From the NCBI RefSeq assembly GCF_002261355.1, contig NZ_NEVU01000001.1, forward strand, positions 186,001 to 250,000: a stretch of DNA of 64,000 bases, in the 5' to 3' direction. Origin of the DNA: Bordetella genomosp. 12 (GTDB lineage Bacteria > Pseudomonadota > Gammaproteobacteria > Burkholderiales > Burkholderiaceae_B). Each line of letters begins with the position of its first letter. The first letter of the stretch is position 1. Positions 28,173 to 37,075 of this stretch are shown in pieces. The notes below the pieces were generated by a model that worked only from the letters and a program-made list of their open reading frames with translations, made no database searches and was not told the DNA's origin. The position numbers were made by a program, and so were the translations under genes.

Positions 28173-29777
28173 ATGAGCAGCGTCATAGTCGATCACGTGT
28201 CGCCCGGCCTGGGCCACGATGACCACCACCATCACGCCGTCCCCACGGGCTGGCGCCGCTGGCTGTTTGCGACCAACCACAAAGACATCGGGACGATGTA
28301 TCTCATCTTCTCGTTCGTCATGCTGCTCGAAGGCGGCACGCTGGCCCTGTTGTTGCGCACCGAGCTGTTCGAGCCGGGGTTGCAGTTCTTCCGGCCGGAG
28401 CTGTTCAATCAGTTCACGACCATGCACGGCCTGATCATGGTGTTCGGTGCCATCATGCCGGCCTTCGTGGGCTTTGCGAACTGGATGATTCCCTTGCAGA
28501 TCGGCGCCTCGGACATGGCCTTTGCGCGGATGAATAATTTCAGCTTCTGGCTGTTGCCCGTCGCCGGCCTCATGCTGACCGTGTCGTTCTTCGTGCCTGG
28601 CGGGGCCACGGCGGCGGGATGGACCCTGTATGCGCCGCTGTCGGCCCAGATGGGGCCGGGGATGGACCTGGCGATTTTCGCCATGCACATCATGGGCGCC
28701 TCGTCCATCATGGGGGCGATCAACATCATCGTCACCATCCTGAATATGCGCGCCCCAGGCCTGACGTTGATGAAAATGCCGCTGTTCTGCTGGACCTGGC
28801 TGATCACGGCGTTTCTGCTGATCGCGGTGCTGCCGGTACTGGCCGCGGCGATCACCATGGTGCTGACGGACCGCCATTTCGGTACGGGGTTTTTCAATGC
28901 GGCCGCGGGCGGCGATCCGGTGCTCTACCAGCATGTGTTCTGGTTCTTCGGGCATCCCGAGGTCTACATCATGATTCTGCCGGCGTTCGGCATCGTCTCG
29001 GCCATCGTGCCGGCCTTCGCGCGCAAGCCGCTGTTCGGCTATGCCTCCATGGTGTATGCCACCGCCTCCATCGCGGTGCTGTCCTTCATCGTCTGGGCGC
29101 ACCATATGTTCACCACCGGCATGCCGGTCACGGGCCAGCTCTACTTCATGTACGCCACCATGCTGATCTCCATTCCGACCGGCGTGAAGGTCTTTAACTG
29201 GGTGGCGACCATGTGGCGCGGGTCCATGACCTTCGAGACGCCCATGCTGTTCGCGGTGGGGTTCATCTTCGTGTTCACCATGGGCGGCTTTACCGGCCTG
29301 ATCCTGTCGGTGGCGCCCATCGATATCCAGGTGCACGACACTTACTACGTGGTGGCGCACTTCCATTATGTGCTGGTCGCGGGGTCGTTGTTCGCGCTCT
29401 TTGCGGGCACGTATTACTGGCTGCCCAAATGGACCGGCCATATGTACAGCGAGAAGCTCGGCAAGCTGCATTTCTGGTCTTCGCTGATTTCTTTCAACGT
29501 GACCTTCTTCCCCATGCACTTTCTCGGCCTGGCCGGGATGCCGCGCCGTTACGCGGACTACGCGGCCCAGTTCACGACCTTTCATCAGATTGCCACCATT
29601 GGCGCCTTCTGGTTCGGGCTCTCGCAATTCATATTCCTGTGGGCGGTGATCCGGTGCTATCGCGGCAAGGGTGAAGTGGCCCCCGCCAAGCCCTGGGACG
29701 GCGCAGAAGGGCTGGAATGGACGGTGCCTTCGCCGGCGCCCTTCCATACCTTCGAAACCCCGCCGCAAGTCAAATGA
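28173..29777 (+). CDS. coxA: Cytochrome c oxidase subunit I
   Basis: The 534-residue catalytic subunit reduces oxygen to water at the haem a3-CuB centre and pumps protons. Key marks are [29 protein letters not shown] with the His-Tyr cross-link region, WAHHMFTTG (CuB histidines) and [10 protein letters not shown] (haem ligands). AAGGAG lies 7 nt upstream of MSSVIVDHV. The short His-rich N-terminal stretch DDHHHHAVP may be cytoplasmic. Its stop overlaps the next small gene. Confidence 0.97.
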   Translation: MSSVIVDHVSPGLGHDDHHHHAVPTGWRRWLFATNHKDIGTMYLIFSFVMLLEGGTLALLLRTELFEPGLQFFRPELFNQFTTMHGLIMVFGAIMPAFVGFANWMIPLQIGASDMAFARMNNFSFWLLPVAGLMLTVSFFVPGGATAAGWTLYAPLSAQMGPGMDLAIFAMHIMGASSIMGAINIIVTILNMRAPGLTLMKMPLFCWTWLITAFLLIAVLPVLAAAITMVLTDRHFGTGFFNAAAGGDPVLYQHVFWFFGHPEVYIMILPAFGIVSAIVPAFARKPLFGYASMVYATASIAVLSFIVWAHHMFTTGMPVTGQLYFMYATMLISIPTGVKVFNWVATMWRGSMTFETPMLFAVGFIFVFTMGGFTGLILSVAPIDIQVHDTYYVVAHFHYVLVAGSLFALFAGTYYWLPKWTGHMYSEKLGKLHFWSSLISFNVTFFPMHFLGLAGMPRRYADYAAQFTTFHQIATIGAFWFGLSQFIFLWAVIRCYRGKGEVAPAKPWDGAEGLEWTVPSPAPFHTFETPPQVK

Positions 29778-29911
29778 GCCCCGCCATGACCGCGCAACAA
29801 CGCCGCCGCAACCGTGTCGCCGGATTGATCCTGCTGCTTTTCGTGCTGGCGATTTTTGGCTGGACCTTCGTGCGCGGCGCGGGATTCCTGAGCCGCATGG
29901 CGGGGCAGTAG
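29774..29911 (+). CDS. Small cytochrome-oxidase assembly membrane protein
   Basis: A 45-residue protein with a basic N-terminus ([10 protein letters not shown]) and one membrane helix, [16 protein letters not shown]. Its ATG overlaps the coxA stop as ATGA. Burkholderiales cox clusters carry such a tiny protein between coxA and ctaG, usually labelled a small assembly protein. Here no ctaG follows. The function is inferred from position only. Confidence 0.7.
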   Translation: MSPAMTAQQRRRNRVAGLILLLFVLAIFGWTFVRGAGFLSRMAGQ

Positions 29912-29915
29912 CGCC

Positions 29916-30140
29916 ATGAGCGAGGATCTGCACCAGTCCGCGCAACGCAAGCTGAGTTTCTTGCAGACGCTCAAAGCGGTGGCCTGGGCGTTCTTCGGGG
30001 TGCGCAAGGGGGCGGGCTACCGTCAGGACATTGCCCAGTTGAATCCGGTCCATGTCATTCTGGCCGGCTTGTTGGGCGCCGTGCTATTCGTCGTCGTGCT
30101 GGTGATGATCGTCCGTTGGGCGGTCGCCAGCCTGACCTGA
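29916..30140 (+). CDS. DUF2970-family membrane protein of the cox cluster
   Basis: A 74-residue protein with FLQTLKAVAWAFFGVRK and a C-terminal membrane helix HVILAGLLGAVLFVVVLVMIV. DUF2970 proteins are usual in betaproteobacterial cox operons before coxC; their job is unknown, probably assembly. It is only 4 nt after the 45-residue protein, leaving no space for ctaG. Confidence 0.82.
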   Translation: MSEDLHQSAQRKLSFLQTLKAVAWAFFGVRKGAGYRQDIAQLNPVHVILAGLLGAVLFVVVLVMIVRWAVASLT

Positions 30141-30173
30141 GCAAGTCGATACTTTCGTTGCAGGGAGAGAACC

Positions 30174-31049
30174 ATGGGTGCAAGTCACTCCGCTCAAGGC
30201 AAAGAAGCGCCGTACTACTACGTGCCGGCCGACTCCGGCCATCCCGTTCGCACCGCGCTGGCCCTGCTGATCGTCGGCATGGGCGCGGCGGCCTGGGTCA
30301 ATGGCGTGGGCTGGGGAAAATGGGCGGTGCTGGTCGGCTTTCTGGGCGTCGTCACCGTGCTGTACTTCTGGTTTGGCGACGCCATTGCCGAATCCGAGAG
30401 CGGGCTGTTCAGCAAGCGCGTCGATCTTTCCTACCGCTGGGGGATGGGCTGGTTCATCTTCTCGGAGGTCATGTTCTTCGCCGGTTTCTTCGGCGCGCTC
30501 TGGTATGTGCGCACCATCACCACTCCCTGGCTCGGGGACATGGATCACCGGCTGATGCTGTGGCCGGATTTCCAGGCGGTATGGCCCAACTTCGGGCCGG
30601 CCGGGGTGGTCGAACACTTTCAGACCGTGGGGCCCTTCTGGCTGCCCACCATCAACACCGCGCTGCTGTTGACCTCGGGCGTGACCCTGACCATCTCGCA
30701 TCACGCGCTGCGCGCCGACCATCGCCGCACGGCCGTGTGCTGGCTGGCGGCCACGGTGTTGCTGGGTTTTATCTTCGTGATCTGCCAGGCCTATGAATAT
30801 CATCACGCCTATACCGAACTGAATCTGAAGTTCAACTCAGGCGCGTATGGGTCGCTGTTTTACATGCTCACCGGCTTTCACGGCTTTCATGTGATCATGG
30901 GCGCGACCATGCTGACGGTGATTCTGGTGCGTTTGTGCCGGGGGCATTTCACCGCCAATCATCATTTCGGCTTTGAAGGCGCGGCCTGGTATTGGCACTT
31001 CGTGGATGTGGTCTGGCTGGGCCTGTACTTGTTCGTGTATTGGTTCTGA
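30174..31049 (+). CDS. coxC: Cytochrome c oxidase subunit III
   Basis: A 291-residue integral membrane subunit with seven hydrophobic segments. The marks are WGMGWFIFSEVMFFAGFFGALWY, with the conserved glutamate, and TGFHGFHVIMGATML, plus the C-terminal WYWHFVDVVWLGLYLFVYW, each in pieces. CoxC stabilises subunit I and proton uptake. GGGAGAG lies upstream of the ATG. The 31071-31096 hairpin follows. Confidence 0.96.
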   Translation: MGASHSAQGKEAPYYYVPADSGHPVRTALALLIVGMGAAAWVNGVGWGKWAVLVGFLGVVTVLYFWFGDAIAESESGLFSKRVDLSYRWGMGWFIFSEVMFFAGFFGALWYVRTITTPWLGDMDHRLMLWPDFQAVWPNFGPAGVVEHFQTVGPFWLPTINTALLLTSGVTLTISHHALRADHRRTAVCWLAATVLLGFIFVICQAYEYHHAYTELNLKFNSGAYGSLFYMLTGFHGFHVIMGATMLTVILVRLCRGHFTANHHFGFEGAAWYWHFVDVVWLGLYLFVYWF

Positions 31050-31070
31050 GCCGCCGGCCGCGGGCCGGAT

Positions 31071-31096
31071 GCCCCCGGTGACGGGGGCAGGCTTTT
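31071..31096 (+). terminator. Terminator-like hairpin after coxC
   Basis: GCCCCCG, loop GTGA, CGGGGGC, then AGGCTTTTGC. The T-run is short, so read-through toward surf1 is possible. It lies between convergent coxC and the DUF2909 gene. Confidence 0.5.
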
Positions 31097-31102
31097 GCGG
31101 GG

Positions 31103-31303
31103 TCAGCGCAGGCCGGTGCTCTGTATCCACCCAAAATAGTTGGCGATGAGGACAAACAGAAAGAGCGCCACGGACAGTCCGATGCGCACGGTAAGGGCAT
31201 TGACGGTACGGTTGGTGCTGCCTTTATCCTTCATCAGATAGAACAAGGCCGACCCCAGGCTGGCCAGGATACCGATGAAGGCCACGACGACGATGACGCG
31301 CAT
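31103..31303 (-). CDS. DUF2909-family twin-helix membrane protein
   Basis: A 66-residue protein with two membrane helices, IVVVAFIGILASLGSALFYLM and ALTVRIGLSVALFLFVLIANY, joined by KDKGSTNRT. GGAGG is 5 nt before the ATG. DUF2909 genes are commonly found inside betaproteobacterial cox clusters on the opposite strand. It starts 34 nt from the divergent surf1 gene. Role unknown. Confidence 0.8.
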   Translation of the reverse strand: MRVIVVVAFIGILASLGSALFYLMKDKGSTNRTVNALTVRIGLSVALFLFVLIANYFGWIQSTGLR

Positions 31304-31337
31304 GCCGGCCTCCACTGAAAACAAAATTATTGCAGAC

Positions 31338-32090
31338 ATGGCACGCCCGCATTCGCCCCGGATTACCCTGATAGCCCTGATTTTGCTGGCTGGGGTGGCG
31401 GCGGTCTGTCTCTCCCTGGGCAGCTGGCAGTTGCGCCGCGCCGACGAGCGCCGGGCGGTGCTGGCGGCCATCGAGGCCGGCCGCAGCCAGGCCCCGCTGG
31501 CCTTGAGCGCTGCCAGCGTGCCCGGCGATTTTGCCGCCTGGCGGCCGGCGCGGGCGCAGGGCCAATGGCTGGCGCAGTACAGCGTCTGGCTGGACAACCG
31601 CAATCATGATGGGCGGCCGGGGTATTGGCTGGCCACGCCGCTGGCGCTGGCGCCGGGCGGGCCGGCCGTGCTGGTGCTGCGCGGCTGGTTGCCGCGCCAG
31701 CCGGGCGCCGCTCCCGTGGCGCCGGCCGCGCCGCCGGGCAGCGTGGCCGTGCAGGGTGAGCTGGCCGCGCATGTGCCGCGCCTGTTCGAGCTGTGGAACG
31801 CAGGCGGCAGCGCCACGCTGCCCGTGCGCCTGGCGCCCGGGCAACTGCCCACGGTGCAGAATCTGGATCTGTCCGCGTATGCGCAGGCGACAGGGCTGCG
31901 GCTGTTGCCCGTGGTCTTGATGCAGACCTCTGCGGCCGGGGATGGTTTGTTGCGGGATTGGCCACAACCTTCCGTCGACTTTCATCAGAACCAGGGCTAT
32001 GCCCTGCAGTGGTTTTCCTTTGCGACCATCGCCGTGCTGGCCGCCGTGGCGCTGGCCTGGCGCGCCTGGCGCCGGCGGCCCCTGCCATGA
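31338..32090 (+). CDS. SURF1-family oxidase assembly protein
   Basis: A 250-residue protein with two membrane helices: ITLIALILLAGVAAVCLSLG at the start and WFSFATIAVLAAVALAW at the end. Family motifs are GSWQLRRADER, PGYWLATPLAL and LVLRGWLPR, and the late HQNQGYALQWFSF. SURF1 helps haem a insertion into subunit I. The stop overlaps the next start as ATGA. Confidence 0.92.
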   Translation: MARPHSPRITLIALILLAGVAAVCLSLGSWQLRRADERRAVLAAIEAGRSQAPLALSAASVPGDFAAWRPARAQGQWLAQYSVWLDNRNHDGRPGYWLATPLALAPGGPAVLVLRGWLPRQPGAAPVAPAAPPGSVAVQGELAAHVPRLFELWNAGGSATLPVRLAPGQLPTVQNLDLSAYAQATGLRLLPVVLMQTSAAGDGLLRDWPQPSVDFHQNQGYALQWFSFATIAVLAAVALAWRAWRRRPLP

Positions 32091-32695
32091 CTGCCCCGAC
32101 CGCCATGACCCGTAACGCTTCCCTGCTGCCGCTGGTGTTGATTTTCCTCTGTGCCCTGGCGCCCATCCTGGGCGCCGTGCTGGTCTACCACAACCCGCAA
32201 TGGTGGCCGCAGGACGCCAGCAATTACGGCCGGCTGGTGCAGCCGCAGCGGCCCTTGCCCGGCGCCGAGCAGCTCCAGCTGACCACACTGGATGGCAAGG
32301 TCTTCGATCCGGCGACGCTGCGGGGGCAATGGTTGCTGATCTCGGCCGACCAGGGCGAGTGTCCGCAGGCGTGTGCGCGTAAACTATTCGTCGCGCGCAA
32401 TGCGCATGCCAGCCAGGGCAAGAATGTCGATCGCGTCACGCGCGTGTGGTTCATCACCGACGAGGCGGACGTTCCCCAGAAGGTGCTCGATGCCTATCAG
32501 GGCACCCTCATGCTGCGTGCGCGCGCCGATCAACTGGCCCGTTTTCTGCCGCCGGATACCACCGGCGGCTTGTTGGGGCCGATTTGGGTGGTTGACCCAC
32601 TGGGCAACCTGATGTTGCAGTTCCCCGCCGATGCCGATGGCGTCAAGGTGCGCAAGGATCTCAGCAGGCTTTTGTATAACTCGCGTATTGGCTGA
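32087..32695 (+). CDS. SCO-like thioredoxin-fold membrane protein
   Basis: A 202-residue protein anchored by LPLVLIFLCALAPILGAVLVY, with a thioredoxin-like domain after residue 60. It has the CxxxC pair Cys92 and Cys96 in GECPQACARKLF. The copper-binding histidine of true SCO proteins (DHT/DHS before the last strands) is absent: the matching place reads WVVDPLGNLML. It may be a thiol oxidoreductase that reduces CuA-site cysteines rather than a copper carrier. Overlaps surf1 by 4 nt; ctaA follows after 4 nt. Often labelled as a cox-associated hypothetical. Confidence 0.75.
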   Translation: MTAPTAMTRNASLLPLVLIFLCALAPILGAVLVYHNPQWWPQDASNYGRLVQPQRPLPGAEQLQLTTLDGKVFDPATLRGQWLLISADQGECPQACARKLFVARNAHASQGKNVDRVTRVWFITDEADVPQKVLDAYQGTLMLRARADQLARFLPPDTTGGLLGPIWVVDPLGNLMLQFPADADGVKVRKDLSRLLYNSRIG

Positions 32696-32699
32696 GTCC

Positions 32700-33713
32700 A
32701 TGGACCGCATCATTGAGCGTTATCGCAAACTCGTTTTTTTTACCTGGTTTCTCACGCTGGACCTGATCATGTTCGGCGCTTTCGTGCGCCTGACCGACTC
32801 CGGCCTGGGCTGTCCGGACTGGCCTGGATGCTATGGCAAAGCCACGCCGCTGGGCGCGCTGCCCGACATCCACCAGGCGGCGCGCGACATGCCCTTCGGG
32901 CCGGTGACGCTGTCCAAGGCCTGGATCGAGATGATCCACCGCTACGTGGGCGCGCTGCTGGGCCTGCTCATTATCACCATCGTCTACATGGCGTGGCGTT
33001 ACCGCCGGCAATTGGGTAGATCGCCCGCCTTGGCGAGCGCGGCGCTGGTGGCCGTCTGCGTGCAGGGCGCGTTCGGGGCCTGGACGGTCACGCACAAACT
33101 GATGCCGGCCGTGGTGACGGCGCATCTGGTGCTGGGCCTGTCGCTGCTGGCCCTGATGACCTGGCTGGCCGCGCGCGAACGGCCGCATCTGCCGGTGCCG
33201 GCGCTGGCGGCGCGCCTGCGGCCCTGGATGGCGGTGGGCCTGATCCTGCTGGCCGTCCAGGTCACGCTCGGGGGGTGGGTAAGCACGAATTACGCGGCGC
33301 TGGCCTGCATGGACTTTCCCACCTGCCATGGCGAGTGGCTGCCGCCGATGGACTTCCATGGCGGGTTTTCGGTGATCCGCGCCCTGGGCGAGCTGCCTTC
33401 CGGCGCCATGATCTCCCAGAGCGCCCTGACGGCCATTCACTGGGTTCACCGCAACTTTGCCTTGATCGTCTTCGTCTACCTGGGGGTGCTGGCCTGGCGC
33501 ATGCGCAGCCTGCCCGGCCTGTCGGGGCCGGCCCGGCTCATGCTCTTGCTGCTTGCCGCACAATTGGTGACGGGTCTGACCACGATTTTCTTCCAGTGGC
33601 CGCTGTTGATCGCCGTGCTGCACAACGGGGGCGCGGCCGGCCTGGTGCTGGCTTCGGTCCTGGTGCTGGTGCGGCTTGCCACGGCGGGCCGCCCGCCCCT
33701 GCGCAGGCTTTGA
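32700..33713 (+). CDS. ctaA: Haem A synthase (COX15/CtaA family)
   Basis: A 337-residue membrane protein with eight hydrophobic helices that oxidises the haem O methyl group to the formyl of haem A. The four haem-ligand histidines appear in EMIHRYVGALLG, TAHLVLGLSL, AIHWVHRNFA and VLHNGGAAGL. DSGLGCPDWPGCYG and MDFPTCHGEWLPPM hold the conserved cysteine loops. It sits between the SCO-like gene and ctaB. Confidence 0.95.
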   Translation: MDRIIERYRKLVFFTWFLTLDLIMFGAFVRLTDSGLGCPDWPGCYGKATPLGALPDIHQAARDMPFGPVTLSKAWIEMIHRYVGALLGLLIITIVYMAWRYRRQLGRSPALASAALVAVCVQGAFGAWTVTHKLMPAVVTAHLVLGLSLLALMTWLAARERPHLPVPALAARLRPWMAVGLILLAVQVTLGGWVSTNYAALACMDFPTCHGEWLPPMDFHGGFSVIRALGELPSGAMISQSALTAIHWVHRNFALIVFVYLGVLAWRMRSLPGLSGPARLMLLLLAAQLVTGLTTIFFQWPLLIAVLHNGGAAGLVLASVLVLVRLATAGRPPLRRL

Positions 33714-33741
33714 GCGCCAGGGGCGCTAAAATAGGCAAATC

Positions 33742-34638
33742 ATGACGTCTATCGCTGCTTCCCAACCCGGATTGCTGCGCCAGTATCTCGTGCTCACCAA
33801 GCCGAGAGTCACACAGCTTGCTGTGTTCTGTGCCGTGATCGGGATGTTCTTGGCGGTGCCTGGTCTGCCTGATCTCAAACGCGTGCTGTTCGGCACCATC
33901 GGGATCTGGCTGCTGGCCGCCGCCGCTTTCGCCATCAACTGCCTGATCGAACAGGAAATCGACGCCCGTATGGCGCGCACGGCGCGCCGCGCGACGGCGC
34001 GCGGCACGATTTCGCCCGCGCAGGTCCTGAGCCTGTCCGGCTTGCTGGGCGGCGCCGGCATGCTGGTGCTCTATCACCTGGTCAATCCGCTGACCATGTG
34101 GCTGACCTTCGCCACCTTCGTCGGCTACGCGGTCATCTATACCGTCATCCTCAAGCCGCGCACGCCGCAGAACATCGTCATTGGCGGTCTGTCCGGCGCC
34201 ATGCCGCCGGCCCTGGGCTGGGCCACGGTGGCCAATGCCGTGCCGGCCGAAGCCTGGGTGCTGGTGCTCATCATCTTCATCTGGACGCCGCCGCATTTCT
34301 GGGCGCTGGCGCTTTACCGCACGCAGGACTACATCAAGGCCGGCCTGCCCATGTTGCCGGTGACTCACGGCAGCAAATACACGCGCCTGCAGATCATGCT
34401 CTACAGCTTTGCGCTGTTTGCCGTGACGCTGCTGCCCTATGCCATGCGCATGAGCGGCGTGATCTATCTGCTGGCTGCCATCGGTCTGGGCGCTATCTTC
34501 GTGGGCCACGCCGTGGGCCTGTATCGACATTACAGCGACGAGCGCTCGCGGCGCCTGTTCCGCTATTCCATCCTCTATCTCTCGCTGTTGTTTGGCGCGC
34601 TGCTGGTGGATCACTGGGTCAGCGCCCTTCTTGTCTGA
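33742..34638 (+). CDS. ctaB: Protohaem IX farnesyltransferase (haem O synthase)
   Basis: A 298-residue UbiA-family membrane enzyme that adds farnesyl to protohaem. The first prenyl-diphosphate motif is [15 protein letters not shown]; its leading acid is Glu rather than Asp, but the second Asp is kept. The second motif region is [24 protein letters not shown]. About nine helices follow. It starts 28 nt after ctaA. Confidence 0.95.
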   Translation: MTSIAASQPGLLRQYLVLTKPRVTQLAVFCAVIGMFLAVPGLPDLKRVLFGTIGIWLLAAAAFAINCLIEQEIDARMARTARRATARGTISPAQVLSLSGLLGGAGMLVLYHLVNPLTMWLTFATFVGYAVIYTVILKPRTPQNIVIGGLSGAMPPALGWATVANAVPAEAWVLVLIIFIWTPPHFWALALYRTQDYIKAGLPMLPVTHGSKYTRLQIMLYSFALFAVTLLPYAMRMSGVIYLLAAIGLGAIFVGHAVGLYRHYSDERSRRLFRYSILYLSLLFGALLVDHWVSALLV

Positions 34639-34661
34639 CCGTTTTGACGGGGATTTGCTCG

Positions 34662-35270
34662 ATGTCTGTGTTTTCGTCCACCCGCCGCCGGGCCCTGCAG
34701 GCCATTGCCGCTTTTACCGTCGCGGGGGCGCTGGCCGCCTGCGGCGAAACGCCGCCGCCGTTCAAGGGCAGCGACATCACCGGTACGCAGTTGGGCAAAA
34801 ACATGGCCCTGACGGACATGAACGGCCAGCCGCGCACCTTGAAGGATTTCGCGGGCAAGGTCACGGTGGTGTTTTTCGGCTTTACGCAGTGCCCGGACGT
34901 CTGCCCCACCTCGTTGGCCGAAATGGCCCAGGTCATGCAGTTGCTCGGGCCCGATGCCGACCGCGTGCAGGTGCTGCTGGTGACGGTGGATCCGGAGCGC
35001 GACACGCCGGAAATCCTGCGGGAATATGTAACCAGCTTCGATAAACGTTTCCTGGCCTTGACCGGCAGCCCCGAGCAACTGCGGCAGGCTGCCGCCGCGT
35101 TCAAGGCCTATTACGCCAAGGTGCCCACCAAAGACGGCGGCTACACCATGGATCACACCGCGGCCTTTTATCTCATCGACGGCAAGGGCGAATCGCGCGT
35201 GCTGGCCAACAACACCCTGGGTGCGCAGGCGCTGGCCAACGATATCAAGCTGCTGCTCGACGGCCGTTGA
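34662..35270 (+). CDS. SCO1-family copper-delivery lipoprotein
   Basis: A 202-residue protein with an N-terminal lipobox ending LAAC (Cys27). The thioredoxin-fold domain has CxxxC, Cys77 and Cys81 in CPDVCPTSL, and the copper ligand His165 in TMDHTAAFYLID, so all three copper ligands are present. It delivers copper to the CuA site of CoxB. The ATG at 34662 is chosen since an earlier frame only overlaps ctaB. Convergent with the DUF3717 gene. Confidence 0.94.
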   Translation: MSVFSSTRRRALQAIAAFTVAGALAACGETPPPFKGSDITGTQLGKNMALTDMNGQPRTLKDFAGKVTVVFFGFTQCPDVCPTSLAEMAQVMQLLGPDADRVQVLLVTVDPERDTPEILREYVTSFDKRFLALTGSPEQLRQAAAAFKAYYAKVPTKDGGYTMDHTAAFYLIDGKGESRVLANNTLGAQALANDIKLLLDGR

Positions 35271-35286
35271 GCCGGGCCGGGCTCAA
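35267..35286. terminator. Hairpin covering the two convergent stop codons
   Basis: TTGAGCC (35267-35273) pairs with GGCTCAA (35280-35286). The stem includes the TGA of sco1 and the stop of the DUF3717 gene, so it may end transcripts from both sides. No T-run is present. Confidence 0.35.
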
Positions 35287-35510
35287 GGCGTTTGCATGGC
35301 GGCGCGCCACGCGTCGTATGCCTGGCGGGCCGAGGGGCCCAGCTCATCTAAGCCCAGCGTCTGGCGCCGCGCCATGATCATCATGGCGTAAGGCGTGGCC
35401 AGGGCCGCGGCTTCGGCGCACAATCGAGCCTCTTCTCCTTGGGCAGGCCGCAGATTGCGCCAATAGTTGATGGCTTGTTCGAGGCTGTTGAGCGGGATGA
35501 CGGTATCCAT
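35283..35510 (-). CDS. DUF3717-domain small protein
   Basis: A 75-residue soluble protein with LNSLEQAINYWRNLRP, LCAEAAALATPYAMMIMARRQTLGLDEL and SARQAYDAWRAA. The pattern fits the DUF3717 family of Burkholderiales, which is of unknown function and often near oxidative-phosphorylation genes. It is divergent from the glycine-zipper gene by 127 nt. Confidence 0.75.
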   Translation of the reverse strand: MDTVIPLNSLEQAINYWRNLRPAQGEEARLCAEAAALATPYAMMIMARRQTLGLDELGPSARQAYDAWRAAMQTP

Positions 35511-35637
35511 GCCTCATTGTCCCAGAATGCCGTTTTCTGTCCATCGGGAAGGCTTTGCAAAGCGTCACCATAGCAATAAGCCGAAATGGCGGCCGGGTGC
35601 TATACAACGGTCCGTCGAGTCTGCAAGGAGAGCCACC

Positions 35638-36240
35638 ATGAACGCCCAGAGTTCGACCGGCACGCGCCGGATCCACCCTTTGTTTGCCACCGCAGCGGTG
35701 GCGGTCATCGTGCTGTGCGCTGTCGGCGTGGCGGCCATTCTGGGTTGGCTGCCGCGCAGTCCCGCCCAGGACGGCGTCCCGCAGGGTGCTGCCATGAGCG
35801 CCGAACAAGCCGCCAACAGCGGTCCCGAAGCCGCCAACCTGGCCCCCGCGGCGCCGCGCAGCCAGCCGGCGGCCAGCCCCGCGCCGGCCTGCCCCACCTG
35901 CGGCGTGGTCGAATCGCTGCGCCAGGTCCAGGTGCCCAAGCGCGACAGCAGCAATCACATCATCGGCACGGTGGCCGGCGGTGTGGTGGGCGGTGTGGTG
36001 GGCAATCAGTTCGGCGGCGGCCATGGCAAGGACGCGCTGACCGTGCTGGGCGCGGTGGGCGGCGCTTTGGCAGGGCGGGAAGTCGAGCGTAATATTAGGC
36101 AGCAAGACACCGTGACCCAATATGAGTTGACCGTGCGCATGGCCGACGGCAGCACGCGCCTGTTTCACAGCGCCCAGCCGTTTGCCTATGGCCAGGGCGC
36201 TGCCGTCCGTGTCGAAAACAATCAATTGCTGCCGCGCTGA
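35638..36240 (+). CDS. Glycine-zipper 2TM envelope protein
   Basis: A 200-residue protein with an N-terminal membrane helix (LFATAAVAVIVLCAVGVAAILGWLP), a Pro/Ala-rich linker (50-90), a CPTCG pair, and a glycine zipper IIGTVAGGVVGGVVGNQFGGG then VLGAVGGALAGREVE (about 113-150). The zipper family includes SlyB/OsmB-like envelope proteins. The C-terminal part QYELTVRMADGSTRLF is a small beta domain. GGAG precedes the ATG. Likely membrane-anchored in the periplasm; no partner is known. Confidence 0.8.
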   Translation: MNAQSSTGTRRIHPLFATAAVAVIVLCAVGVAAILGWLPRSPAQDGVPQGAAMSAEQAANSGPEAANLAPAAPRSQPAASPAPACPTCGVVESLRQVQVPKRDSSNHIIGTVAGGVVGGVVGNQFGGGHGKDALTVLGAVGGALAGREVERNIRQQDTVTQYELTVRMADGSTRLFHSAQPFAYGQGAAVRVENNQLLPR

Positions 36241-36251
36241 CCGGAGACCGA

Positions 36252-37010
36252 ATGACCGATTCCAACCCCTTCGTCCTGCCTGGCATGGGCCAGGACACCG
36301 ATCTCTCCGGCAATCCCTTGCTGGCCAGCATGGAAATGATGCGCCAGGCCTGGGCAAGTCTGGCGGGCCCAGGCGGGCTGGGCCAGAGCCTGCCCTTGAC
36401 GCCCCCCATGAATCTCGAAGACCTGGAGCGCCGTATCGCCGAATTGCGTACGGTCGAGGGTTGGCTGCGCCTGAATCTGCAGATGCTGTCCAGCTCCATC
36501 CAGGGCATGGAGGTGCAGCGCGCCACCATCGCCACGCTACGTTCCTTCGTGGGCTCGGCTTCGGGTTCGGCTGCCGGCAGCGAGGGCGACCCCTCCCCGC
36601 TGGAAGTCGCCCTGGGTCTGCGGCCCGCCAAGGCCGACAAACCGGCCAAGCCCGAGGCGAGCGCCGCGGCTGACGGCGCCGAAGCTGCCGGATCCGAGCG
36701 CGTGAATGCGGCGGCTCAATCGGCGTCGCAGGCCTGGTGGGAATTGCTGAATCAGCAGTTCAGCCAGATTGCCGCAGCCACGGCGGCCAGCCTGCCGGCC
36801 ATGATGCCCGGCATGGATGCCATGGCCCAGGCCGCTGCGGGGGGCGCCGAGAGCGCGCCGGCGGCCAAGCCTGCCTCGGCCGCGCCCAAGAAGGCCGCGC
36901 CGCGCAAGGCCGCCAAACCCGCCAAAACCGATCCCGCCAAGCCGGCGGCCGCTGCCGGCCGCGCTCGCGCGGCCAGCAAGGTCGCCCGCAAGTCCACGCG
37001 CGCCAGCTAG
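36252..37010 (+). CDS. phaM: PhaM-like polyhydroxyalkanoate granule protein
   Basis: A 252-residue protein. The N-terminal part (1-100) carries [15 protein letters not shown] and the helical [39 protein letters not shown] in pieces, which resembles PhaM. The C-terminus (about 195-252) is Ala/Lys/Pro-rich with [13 protein letters not shown] repeats, like histone H1 tails. PhaM of Ralstonia activates PHA synthase and tethers granules to the nucleoid by its PAKKA tail. No phaC lies in the window. Function by family resemblance. Confidence 0.78.
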   Translation: MTDSNPFVLPGMGQDTDLSGNPLLASMEMMRQAWASLAGPGGLGQSLPLTPPMNLEDLERRIAELRTVEGWLRLNLQMLSSSIQGMEVQRATIATLRSFVGSASGSAAGSEGDPSPLEVALGLRPAKADKPAKPEASAAADGAEAAGSERVNAAAQSASQAWWELLNQQFSQIAAATAASLPAMMPGMDAMAQAAAGGAESAPAAKPASAAPKKAAPRKAAKPAKTDPAKPAAAAGRARAASKVARKSTRAS

Positions 37011-37033
37011 GCGCGCCCCGCAGGCCTGAGTAC

Positions 37034-37060
37034 GGGCGCCCTGGCGCCCGTGTCATTTTC
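37034..37060 (+). terminator. Terminator-like hairpin between phaM and glmU
   Basis: CGGGCGCC, two bases, GGCGCCCG then TGTCATTTTC. The T-run is weak; the hairpin may end the phaM message or sit in the glmU leader. Confidence 0.4.
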
Positions 37061-37075
37061 AAGAGTATGTCTTCT

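Noticed and set aside
28068-30053. Long minus-strand open frame opposite coxA
   Set aside because: Same pattern: antisense to coxA, low-complexity His/Arg/Gln composition, no ribosome-binding site or family motif.
37067-37075. Earlier glmU ATG at 37067
   Set aside because: Its purine-rich AAGAG lies only one base upstream, too near to serve as a ribosome-binding site; the second ATG fits better.
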